From an uncultured Fusobacterium sp. (GTDB lineage: Bacteria > Fusobacteriota > Fusobacteriia > Fusobacteriales > Fusobacteriaceae): a stretch of DNA of 37,837 bases. The notes beneath the pieces were generated by a model. The model searched no databases. It was not told the origin of the DNA and saw nothing but the letters and a program-made list of their open reading frames with translations. The position numbers and the translations under genes are program-made. Of this stretch, positions 1 to 6,955 are shown piece after piece. The stretch covers positions 1 to 37,837 of the forward strand of contig NZ_CAJKIS010000022.1 in NCBI RefSeq assembly GCF_905200055.1, read 5' to 3'. Numbering within the stretch: position 1 is the first letter of the stretch; every line of letters begins with the position of its first letter.

Positions 1-240
1 GAAGTGAATATTAGAAGCCCTTAGCGAAATGAAGTTAAGAAAATGCAACGTGTTTAAGCGAGCTTGCGAGTGAGTTTTGCATTTTCAACGGAATGAGCCT
101 AGGGATTCTTTATTCACTGACATGGAGACAACTTGATGTTAAAAAATATAAGTTTTGTTAATGTAAAGTTTCACAGAAACTTCGTTTCTACGTCTCAAAA
201 GTAGTAGTCGTTTGCACTCCTCTACTTTTGGAAATTATAG
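1..240. repeat. Non-coding dispersed repeat with nested hairpins (left copy)
   Basis: No open reading frame is visible. Four paired segments nest into one long imperfect hairpin: GTGAATA (4-10) with TATTCAC (111-117), AGAA (13-16) with TTCT (106-109), CCCTTAG (18-24) with CTAGGG (99-104), and AAAATGCAA (40-48) with TTGCATTTT (77-85). After a GACATGG block (119-125) and a 15-base block at 143-157 come two more hairpins, AGAAAC/GTTTCT (175-180, 184-189) and CAAAAGTAG/CTACTTTTG (196-204, 222-230). The second half matches the inverted sequence at the other end of the window. It may be a miniature mobile element, a structured RNA or a chromosomal repeat; the sequence alone does not decide. Confidence 0.7.
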
Positions 241-245
241 TTTTA

Positions 246-737
246 TTATTTTCTAGCACAATCACTAGCAGAACCAACTAAAATTTCAAGTCCATGATTA
301 AGAGTAGATATAATATACTCTAAAGATTCTCTTACAGCTTTAGGACTTCCAGGAAGGTTAATTATAAGAGTATTCTTTCTAATTCCAGCAGCAGATCTTG
401 AAAGCATAGCTCTTTTTGTAATAGTCATTGAATAAGCTCTAATAGCTTCAGGTATTCCAGGTACAACTTTATCACAAACCTCTAGTGTAGCTTCAGGAGT
501 TACATCTCTTTTAGAAAATCCAGTTCCCCCAGTAGTAATTATTAAATCAGCAAGATTACTGTCACAAATATTTTTTAGAGTATCTTTAATTAAAGAATAT
601 TCATCAGGAATTATAATTTTTTCAGTAATAGTATAACTATTTTTTAATAAAATTTCTTCAATAACATTGGAAGAAATATCTTCTCTTTCACCTTTATATC
701 CTTTATCACTCATACAAACAAAAGCAGCTCTAAACAT
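246..737 (-). CDS. mog: Molybdopterin adenylyltransferase, MogA/MoaB family
   Basis: This 163-residue protein fits the MogA/MoaB family, which activates molybdopterin with ATP (adenylyl-MPT) before molybdate insertion in the cytoplasm. Family signatures are visible: TTGGTGFSKRDVTPEAT around residues 68-84, the MLSRSAAGIR segment near 111-120 and NLPGSPK at 127-133. Length is normal for a stand-alone MogA/MoaB without a MoeA-type fusion. An SD-like AGGATG lies just before the ATG. The gene is divergent from the modA-like gene and moaC, so all three belong to one molybdenum theme. Whether it is a true MogA or a MoaB-type paralogue cannot be settled here; the biochemical role is the same by family knowledge. 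Confidence 0.88.
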   Translation of the reverse strand: MFRAAFVCMSDKGYKGEREDISSNVIEEILLKNSYTITEKIIIPDEYSLIKDTLKNICDSNLADLIITTGGTGFSKRDVTPEATLEVCDKVVPGIPEAIRAYSMTITKRAMLSRSAAGIRKNTLIINLPGSPKAVRESLEYIISTLNHGLEILVGSASDCARK

Positions 738-772
738 TATAACACATCCTATTAAATTTTTAATATATATAA

Positions 773-801
773 ATTTTAAAACATAAGTTTGAAAAGTTCA
801 A
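773..801 (-). promoter_or_regulatory. Predicted promoter for mog
   Basis: Read on the minus strand, TTGAAC (plus 796-801) and TAAAAT (plus 773-778) are separated by exactly 17 bases, about 35 bases before the mog start. The -35 box overlaps a short inverted repeat TTGAA-AAG-TTCAA on the plus strand. Prediction from consensus only. Confidence 0.6.
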
Positions 802-811
802 GGTAGATTGC

Positions 812-840
812 TTGATATATTATTTAAAATTTGTTAAAAT
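812..840 (+). promoter_or_regulatory. Predicted promoter for modA-like gene and moaC
   Basis: TTGATA (812-817) and TAAAAT (835-840) are 17 bases apart, with a TGT extended -10 directly before the -10 box. It faces away from the mog promoter, with only ten bases between the two -35 boxes, so one bound regulator could affect both units. Confidence 0.65.
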
Positions 841-874
841 TATTTCAGATGATAATAAAAAATGAGGTGGAAAA

Positions 875-1666
875 ATGAAGAGAAAAACAGTGGTTTTCTT
901 TATTATAAATATATTTTTTATCTTTATTTTAGGATGTGCAAAAGAGGAAAAAAAAGTTATTACTGTAGGAGCAGAGATAAGTTTAAAAGGAGCACTTAAC
1001 CAAATAGTAGAACAATTTCAAGAGTCAAATAAAAATATAATAGTTAATATTGAGTTTGATGCTTCTAAACTTTTGAGAAAGCAAGCTTTAAATGGAACGA
1101 ATTTAGATCTTATTCTTTTATCTTCAAAAGAGGATATGAATGAGTTAAAAAAAGAGAAAGTAATATCAGAAAGTAAAGAGATTTTAGAAAATAGTATAAT
1201 TATAGCAGGAAGAAAAAAAATTGATAAATTAGAGGAGATAAAAGGGTATAGAGTGGCAATAGGCGATCCAGAATATTCTCCTGCTGGAGTTTATTCGCTA
1301 GAAATCTTAAAAAAATTAAATCTATTTGAAGATATGAAACCAAATATAATTTTAACTAGAGATGTTAGAAGTGCTATGCAATATGTAGATCTATATGAAG
1401 TAGATTATGCTTTTATATATAAAACAGAGAGTAAAGTTATGAAAAATGCTCAAATAGTTTATGAAGTTTCTAATGAGCTTCATACACCTATTATATATAG
1501 TTGTGGAATATTAAGTGGAAAAGAGAGAGAAGAGATAAGAGAGTTTTATAAGTTTTTAGGTAATGGAAATTCAAGAGAGATATTTTTAAAATATGGTTTT
1601 AAAGTTTTGGATTCTAGAAATAAGATAAATGTTGAAAAAATAAAAAGTAAAGAGGAGAAAAAATAG
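875..1666 (+). CDS. modA: Molybdate-binding lipoprotein, ModA-like ABC solute receptor
   Basis: The protein has 263 residues, normal for ModA. The N-terminus is a lipoprotein signal with a lipobox ending at Cys21 (FILGC), so it should be anchored to a membrane on the periplasmic side. The body follows the ModA pattern: AEISLKGALNQ after the signal, FDASKLLRKQ, a DLILLSS stretch and IGDPEYSPAGVYSLE near residues 129-143, which in the family contribute oxyanion-binding Ser/Ala/Tyr positions. RBS is AGGTGG before the ATG. No modB or modC lies in the window, so the permease and ATPase must be elsewhere or shared. Its place just before moaC and divergent from mog supports molybdate (or tungstate) as ligand; that is inference. 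Confidence 0.82.
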   Translation: MKRKTVVFFIINIFFIFILGCAKEEKKVITVGAEISLKGALNQIVEQFQESNKNIIVNIEFDASKLLRKQALNGTNLDLILLSSKEDMNELKKEKVISESKEILENSIIIAGRKKIDKLEEIKGYRVAIGDPEYSPAGVYSLEILKKLNLFEDMKPNIILTRDVRSAMQYVDLYEVDYAFIYKTESKVMKNAQIVYEVSNELHTPIIYSCGILSGKEREEIREFYKFLGNGNSREIFLKYGFKVLDSRNKINVEKIKSKEEKK

Positions 1667-1668
1667 AG

Positions 1669-2139
1669 ATGGATTTTACACATTTTAATGAAAATGGAAT
1701 GGCTAGAATGGTAGATGTAAGTGAAAAAAAAGAGACTCAAAGAAAAGCTATAGCCAGAGGATATATTCAAATGTCAGAGAGTACAATTCAAGCTATAAAA
1801 GATAGAAAGTTAAAAAAAGGTGATGTACTTTCAGTTGCTCAAGTTGGAGGGATATGTGGAGCTAAAAAGACATGGGATCTAATTCCAATGTGTCATAACA
1901 TTCTTTTAACAGGGGCAGATATAAATTTTGAAGTAGAAAATGATAAAATTTGGATAGAGGCAACAGTCAAAACAACTGGTAAAACTGGAGTTGAAATGGA
2001 AGCTCTAACAGCAATCAGTGTGGCAGCTCTAACAATATATGATATGTGTAAGGCTATAGATAAGCATATGATTATAGGAGATATAAAGCTTATAAGTAAG
2101 ACTGGTGGGAAAAGTGATTTTTTATTAGAAAATAAGTGA
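1669..2139 (+). CDS. moaC: Cyclic pyranopterin monophosphate synthase MoaC
   Basis: MoaC converts the cyclic dihydro-GTP intermediate made by MoaA into cyclic pyranopterin monophosphate, the first stable molybdenum cofactor precursor. The 156-residue length is typical. MVDVSEKKETQRKA is at 14-27, the substrate-binding AQVGGICGAKKTWDLIPMCH at 57-76 and TTGKTGVEMEALTAISVAAL at 102-121. IYDMCKA carries the expected catalytic Asp125 and Lys128. It starts two bases after the modA-like stop, and its SD (AGAGGAGA) lies inside the upstream gene, so the two are almost certainly co-transcribed and coupled. A terminator follows at once. moaA and moaE are not in the window. Confidence 0.95.
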   Translation: MDFTHFNENGMARMVDVSEKKETQRKAIARGYIQMSESTIQAIKDRKLKKGDVLSVAQVGGICGAKKTWDLIPMCHNILLTGADINFEVENDKIWIEATVKTTGKTGVEMEALTAISVAALTIYDMCKAIDKHMIIGDIKLISKTGGKSDFLLENK

Positions 2140-2150
2140 AAAATTTAGTT

Positions 2151-2193
2151 GATTATTGGGGATAAGAAAATTTATTCTCAATAATCTTTTTTT
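2151..2193 (+). terminator. Rho-independent terminator after moaC
   Basis: A 16-base arm (2151-2166) pairs with 2171-2186 through G-U wobbles on the plus-strand RNA, with an AAAA loop, followed by seven T residues. A second small stem (TTTATCC/GGATAAA, 2191-2197 and 2207-2213) overlaps its tail. Confidence 0.85.
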
Positions 2194-2235
2194 ATCCGCT
2201 TTTTTGGGATAAATAATTAGAAAGAACTTTTTAGA

Positions 2236-2264
2236 TTGAAAGGGAAGATAAAATAATGTATAAT
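2236..2264 (+). promoter_or_regulatory. Predicted promoter for the ktrB operon
   Basis: TTGAAA (2236-2241) and a perfect TATAAT (2259-2264) are separated by 17 bases, about 48 bases before the ktrB start. This is the only strong promoter I could see before the long run that continues to lpxD. Confidence 0.75.
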
Positions 2265-2311
2265 TAATAAGATAAAATTATACAAAGATAGAAAAAAAGG
2301 AGAGCTAAAGA

Positions 2312-3649
2312 ATGAGTTTAGAATATTTTAACAAACTATCTCCTTCAAGGAAATTGATAATAGGTTTTTTATTAGCTATTATAATTGGAACATTGTTGTT
2401 AATGATGCCTTTTTCTTTAAATGAAGGGGAGAGTTTAGGGTTTCTAGAATCTATGTTTACAATCGTTTCTGCAATTTGTGTTACAGGACTAACAGTAGTA
2501 GACGTAAGTAAAGTTTTTAATCCAGTAGGAGATTTAATAATACTATTTTTTATTCAGCTTGGTGGATTAGGAGTAATGACTTTTTCTTCAATTATCTTTA
2601 TGGTGATGGGAAAAAGAATGACTTTTCATGAAAGAGAGTTGTTAAAAGAGGAGAGAAATGCGGATAGTAGTGGAGAGATATCTAATTTTATAAGAAAACT
2701 TCTTTTAACAGTTTTTGTAATTGAAAGTGTAGGAGCATTGATTTTAGCTTGGGAATTTTCTAAAGAGATGCCTTTTGATAAAGCATTGTTCTTTGGAGTA
2801 TTTCATTCAGTTTCAGCTTTTTGTAATGCTGGATTTGCTCTTTTTTCAACAAACTTAGAGGCATACAAAGCTAATCCTGTTATAAACTTGACAATAGCTT
2901 ATCTTATAACTCTTGGTGGAATAGGATTTGCAGTTATTAGTTCAGTAATAATGGTTATAAGAAGGGGAATTGATAGATTTAATCTTACTTCAAAAGTAGC
3001 AATTATAATCTCAATGATTCTTACTTTTGGTGGAATGATTGTATTTTTTGTTTTAGAGTATTCAAATCCAGCAACTTTAGGAGATTTAAATTTCTTTCAA
3101 AAGATTTTAGCTTCATATTTTCAAAGTGTAACTTTAAGAACAGCAGGATTTAATACAATTCCACTTCAAGATTTAAGAGCAGCAACTATTTTTATTTGTT
3201 GTATTCTTATGTTTATTGGAGCATCTCCAGGATCAACAGGGGGAGGAATAAAAACTACAACTTTCGGGATAATTCTGTTTTATGTAATAGGAATAGTTAA
3301 AAAGAGAGAGAGTATTGAGATTTTCAATAGAAGATTAGATTGGGAGGTTATGAATAGGGCTCTGGCAATCCTAGTTTTAGCATTGACTTATGTCAGTGTA
3401 ATAATAACTTTATTATTAATAATTGAAGATTTTCCTGTTGAAGAGATTATTTTTGAAGTTATTTCAGCCTTTGGAACAGTAGGATTAACTTTAGGAATAA
3501 CACCAGAGTTATCTTCTATATCTAAACTATTAATTATAGTAACAATGTTTGTAGGAAGATTAGGACCTTTAACATTTGCATTGGCTATAGGAGAAGATAA
3601 GAAAAAAGCACTGATAAAATATCCTAAAGAAAATATTTTAGTAGGATAA
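2312..3649 (+). CDS. ktrB: Ktr/Trk-type potassium uptake channel subunit KtrB
   Basis: This inner-membrane K+ translocating subunit has 445 residues, the KtrB length and shorter than enterobacterial TrkH. The four filter segments of the MPM repeats can be read: VTGLT at 57-61, CNAGF at 171-175, RTAGF at 276-280 and GTVGL at 388-392. The gating-loop region GASPGSTGGGIKTTT lies at 303-317. Start fits an AAAGGAGAG SD. The cytoplasmic partner ktrA follows 14 bases later, so the pair should form the Na+-dependent KtrAB-type system, gated by nucleotide binding to KtrA. Confidence 0.93.
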   Translation: MSLEYFNKLSPSRKLIIGFLLAIIIGTLLLMMPFSLNEGESLGFLESMFTIVSAICVTGLTVVDVSKVFNPVGDLIILFFIQLGGLGVMTFSSIIFMVMGKRMTFHERELLKEERNADSSGEISNFIRKLLLTVFVIESVGALILAWEFSKEMPFDKALFFGVFHSVSAFCNAGFALFSTNLEAYKANPVINLTIAYLITLGGIGFAVISSVIMVIRRGIDRFNLTSKVAIIISMILTFGGMIVFFVLEYSNPATLGDLNFFQKILASYFQSVTLRTAGFNTIPLQDLRAATIFICCILMFIGASPGSTGGGIKTTTFGIILFYVIGIVKKRESIEIFNRRLDWEVMNRALAILVLALTYVSVIITLLLIIEDFPVEEIIFEVISAFGTVGLTLGITPELSSISKLLIIVTMFVGRLGPLTFALAIGEDKKKALIKYPKENILVG

Positions 3650-3663
3650 GATTTGGAGGAAAA

Positions 3664-4320
3664 ATGAGAGAGTATTTAGTAGTAGGACTTGGAAGATTTG
3701 GAACAAGTATAGCACAAACTCTATATGAATCTAATGAGGAAGTATTGGCTATTGATGTGAATGAAGAATTGATACAAGAGGCTATAAATGGAAATATAGT
3801 TGATAATGCAGTAATTGTTGATGCAACAGATATGAAAAGTTTAAAAGAATTAGGAGTAAGTAATTTTGATGTTGCCTTTGTTTGTACTGGAGATGTTGAG
3901 GCTAGTATTATGATAACTCTTAATCTTAAAGAATTAGGGATAGAAAAGATCATTGCTAAGGCGAATAGTAAGAGCCATGGAAAAGTTTTGGCTAAGATAG
4001 GAGCTACTAAGGTAATATATCCTGAAGAATATATGGGAAGAAGAGTTGCTCAACTTGCAATGGAACCAAATATGATAGAACATTTGAGATTCTCTTCAGA
4101 ATTTTTATTGTTAGAAGTAAAAGCACCTTCAGTATTCTGGGGTAAAACTTTGATTCAATTAGATATTAGAAAGAAATATAATGTAAATATTGTTGGAATA
4201 AAGAAAGAGAATCAATCTTTAACACCAAATCCATCAGCAGATAGTTTGATAGAAAAAGGAGATATTCTTTTAGTAATCACAGATACTAAAACAGCTGATT
4301 ATTTAGAGAATTTAAAGTAA
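3664..4320 (+). CDS. ktrA: Potassium uptake regulatory subunit KtrA (RCK domains)
   Basis: This 218-residue protein has an RCK_N Rossmann domain (residues 1-125) starting VVGLGRFG (6-13), the dinucleotide/ATP-ADP binding glycine loop, and a C-terminal TrkA_C (RCK_C) ligand domain at about 135-218. Family members form an octameric ring under KtrB and control channel opening by ATP/ADP. It has a single RCK unit, unlike the duplicated Trk system TrkA, so KtrA is the better name. SD is TTGGAGG. It is 14 bases behind ktrB and 28 bases ahead of mnmG; no terminator is visible on either side, so it likely shares one transcript with them. Confidence 0.93.
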   Translation: MREYLVVGLGRFGTSIAQTLYESNEEVLAIDVNEELIQEAINGNIVDNAVIVDATDMKSLKELGVSNFDVAFVCTGDVEASIMITLNLKELGIEKIIAKANSKSHGKVLAKIGATKVIYPEEYMGRRVAQLAMEPNMIEHLRFSSEFLLLEVKAPSVFWGKTLIQLDIRKKYNVNIVGIKKENQSLTPNPSADSLIEKGDILLVITDTKTADYLENLK

Positions 4321-4348
4321 TTAATTTATAGATTTTTAGGAGGAAAAA

Positions 4349-6238
4349 ATGCAAAATTATGATGTTATTGTAGTAGGAGCAGGTCATGCAGGTTGTGAAG
4401 CAGCTTTAGCAGCAGCAAGAATGGGAGCTAAAACAGCTATTTTTACAATAACTCTTGATAATATAGGAGTCATGTCTTGTAACCCTTCTTTAGGAGGACC
4501 AGCAAAATCTCATCTAGTTAGAGAGATAGATGCTCTAGGTGGAGAGATGGGAAGAAATATAGATAAGACTTTTATTCAAATAAGAGTACTTAATACTAAA
4601 AAAGGACCAGCAGTTAGAGCTTTAAGAGCCCAAGCAGATAAAGTAAGATACAGCAAAGAGATGAAGAAAACAATTGAAAATTGTGAAAATCTATGCTCTA
4701 TTCAAGGAATGGTTACTGATATAGTAGTTGAAGATGGAAAAGTAATAGGAGTTAAAACAAGAGAAGGTGTAGAGTATAGAGCTAAATATGTAATTATTGC
4801 TACAGGAACATTTATGAGAGGGCTTATTCATATTGGAGATAAACACTTTAGCGGTGGAAGAATGGGAGAACTTTCTTCAGAGGATCTACCATTATCACTT
4901 GAAAAGGCTGGATTAAAACTTGCTAGATTTAAAACTGGAACACCTTCTAGAATAGATGCAAGAAGCATAGATTTTTCAAAAGTTGAAGAGCAACCTGGAG
5001 AATATGATGAGATATTGAAGTTTTCTACTAGAACGCCAGATGAAGAGTTAATAGGAAGAAAACAAATCTCTTGTTATATAACTCATACAAATGAAACAGT
5101 GCATGATATTATAAAAAGCAATAAAGATAGATCACCTCTATTTAATGGAACAATTCATGGAACTGGACCAAGATATTGCCCTTCAATAGAGGATAAAGTA
5201 TTTAGATATACAGATAAAAATCAACACCATCTTTTCCTTGAAAGAGAGGGATATGATACAAATGAGATCTATTTAGGAGGATTATCTTCTTCATTACCAA
5301 CAGATGTACAAGATGGAATGGTAAAAAATATAGAGGGATTGGAAAATGCTCATATTATGAGATATGCTTATGCCATAGAGTATGATTATATTCCACCTCA
5401 AGAGATAAAATATAGCTTAGAAAGTAAAACAGTAGAAAACTTGTTCCTAGCTGGACAAATAAATGGAACATCTGGATATGAAGAAGCAGGAGCACAAGGG
5501 CTTATAGCAGGAATTAATGCTGTTAGAAAGATGCAAGGAAAAGAACCAGTTATTTTAGATAGAGCAGATTCGTATATTGGAACATTGATAGATGACTTAG
5601 TTTCCAAGGGAACAAATGAGCCATATAGAATGTTTACAGCTAGAAGTGAATATAGACTTCTTCTAAGAGAGGATAATGCAGATTTAAGACTTTCTAAAAT
5701 AGGATATGAGATAGGATTACTTCCAGAGGAAGAGTATAAAAGAGTTGTAAAAAAAGAGCAAGATGTAGAAAGAATAAAAGATATTTTAGAAAAAAATTAT
5801 GTTGGACCAAGTAATCCAAGAGTAAATGAGGTATTAAGAAAATATAATGAAGCTGAATTGAAAGATGGATGTACATACTTTGAGCTTTTAAGAAGACCAG
5901 AAGTAAAATATAGTGATATAAAATATATAGCTGAAGGAGCAGGGCTTGACTTAGGAGAGGAGTGTCCAAAGGATACAGAGTATCAAGTAGAGGTTCAAGT
6001 AAAATATTCAGGATATATTGAAAGATCAATGAAGATGATAGAAAAACATAAAGGACTTGAAAATAAAAAGATACCTGCTGATATTGATTATGATTCAATG
6101 GAAAATATTCCAAAGGAAGCAAAGGATAAATTAAAGAGTGTAAGACCATATAATATAGGACAAGCATCAAGAATCTCTGGAGTATCTCCAGCAGATATAC
6201 AAGTACTTTTAATATACTTAAAGACAAGGGGTAACTAA
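4349..6238 (+). CDS. mnmG: tRNA uridine-5-carboxymethylaminomethyl modification enzyme MnmG (GidA)
   Basis: MnmG with MnmE installs carboxymethylaminomethyl groups at U34 of certain tRNAs, using FAD. The 629 residues match the family. The N-terminal FAD motif VVGAGHAGCEAALAAARMG is at residues 7-25, the GGPAKSHLVREIDALGGEMG block near 49-68 and the QIRVLNTKKGPAVRALRAQ block near 75-93. A C-terminal helical domain ends in GVSPADIQVLLIYLK. SD is TTAGGAGG. It is followed after one base by rsmG, the classic gidA-gidB order, and preceded by ktrA. MnmE is not in the window. Confidence 0.97.
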   Translation: MQNYDVIVVGAGHAGCEAALAAARMGAKTAIFTITLDNIGVMSCNPSLGGPAKSHLVREIDALGGEMGRNIDKTFIQIRVLNTKKGPAVRALRAQADKVRYSKEMKKTIENCENLCSIQGMVTDIVVEDGKVIGVKTREGVEYRAKYVIIATGTFMRGLIHIGDKHFSGGRMGELSSEDLPLSLEKAGLKLARFKTGTPSRIDARSIDFSKVEEQPGEYDEILKFSTRTPDEELIGRKQISCYITHTNETVHDIIKSNKDRSPLFNGTIHGTGPRYCPSIEDKVFRYTDKNQHHLFLEREGYDTNEIYLGGLSSSLPTDVQDGMVKNIEGLENAHIMRYAYAIEYDYIPPQEIKYSLESKTVENLFLAGQINGTSGYEEAGAQGLIAGINAVRKMQGKEPVILDRADSYIGTLIDDLVSKGTNEPYRMFTARSEYRLLLREDNADLRLSKIGYEIGLLPEEEYKRVVKKEQDVERIKDILEKNYVGPSNPRVNEVLRKYNEAELKDGCTYFELLRRPEVKYSDIKYIAEGAGLDLGEECPKDTEYQVEVQVKYSGYIERSMKMIEKHKGLENKKIPADIDYDSMENIPKEAKDKLKSVRPYNIGQASRISGVSPADIQVLLIYLKTRGN

Positions 6239-6239
6239 T

Positions 6240-6941
6240 ATGAGAGAATACCTTTTAGAAGGAATAAAAAAAATTGGTTTAGAATATACAGAGGAAAAAA
6301 TAGACAACTTAATAAAGTATCTAAATCTGTTAGTTGAATATAATTCTCATACAAATTTAACGGCAATAAGAGATGAGAAGGGAATAATAGAGAAACACTT
6401 TTTAGACTCTCTATTACTTCAAAATCTGATCAAAGAGGGAACTGAAAAAGCTATAGATATAGGAACAGGAGCTGGATTTCCAGGAATGGTTTTAGCTATT
6501 TTTAATCCAGAAATAAAGTTTACTTTGATGGATTCAATAGGAAAGAAAACTAAATTTCTTCAATTAGTAAAAGAAAATTTAGATCTGACAAATGTAACTG
6601 TTGTTACTTCAAGAGCGGAAGATTATATAAATGATGAGAATAGGGAGAGCTATGACTTAGGGTTGTGTAGAGGAGTTTCGAAACTTAGTACAATTTTAGA
6701 ATACATACTTCCTTTCTTAAAAATAGATGGTGAATTTCTTTCACAAAAAATGGAAGGAACAGGTGAAGAGCAAGAGGCAACAAATGCTCTGAATATTTTA
6801 AAAGGTAGAATAGAAAATATCTATGACTTAAATCTTCCATTTTGTAATGATTCTAGGGTAGTAATTAGAATTAAAAAATTTGAATCAAATGATAAAAAAT
6901 ATCCAAGAAGATCAGGAATACCTTTAAAAAGACCTCTATAA
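6240..6941 (+). CDS. rsmG: 16S rRNA (guanine-N7) methyltransferase RsmG (GidB)
   Basis: RsmG methylates N7 of a guanine in the 530 loop of 16S rRNA with S-adenosylmethionine. The 233-residue protein carries the early family motif LVEYNSHTNLTAIRD near 31-45, HFLDSL at 53-58 and the SAM-binding loop AIDIGTGAGFPG at 71-82. The C-terminus ends with the typical basic RSGIPLKRPL. Its ATG lies one base after the mnmG stop and its SD (AAGGGGT) is inside mnmG, so translation is probably coupled. Confidence 0.96.
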   Translation: MREYLLEGIKKIGLEYTEEKIDNLIKYLNLLVEYNSHTNLTAIRDEKGIIEKHFLDSLLLQNLIKEGTEKAIDIGTGAGFPGMVLAIFNPEIKFTLMDSIGKKTKFLQLVKENLDLTNVTVVTSRAEDYINDENRESYDLGLCRGVSKLSTILEYILPFLKIDGEFLSQKMEGTGEEQEATNALNILKGRIENIYDLNLPFCNDSRVVIRIKKFESNDKKYPRRSGIPLKRPL

Positions 6942-6955
6942 TTCAGGAGGAAAAA

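Noticed and set aside
196..230. Hairpin CAAAAGTAG/CTACTTTTG as terminator for mog
   Set aside because: It has no T run on the minus strand after the stem, and a hairpin of the same geometry occurs in the other repeat copy, so it belongs to the repeat.
5694..6227. 177-codon minus-strand ORF, Leu- and Tyr-rich
   Set aside because: It lies entirely inside mnmG in antisense; its composition is what the reverse complement of A-rich coding DNA produces, and no SD is present.
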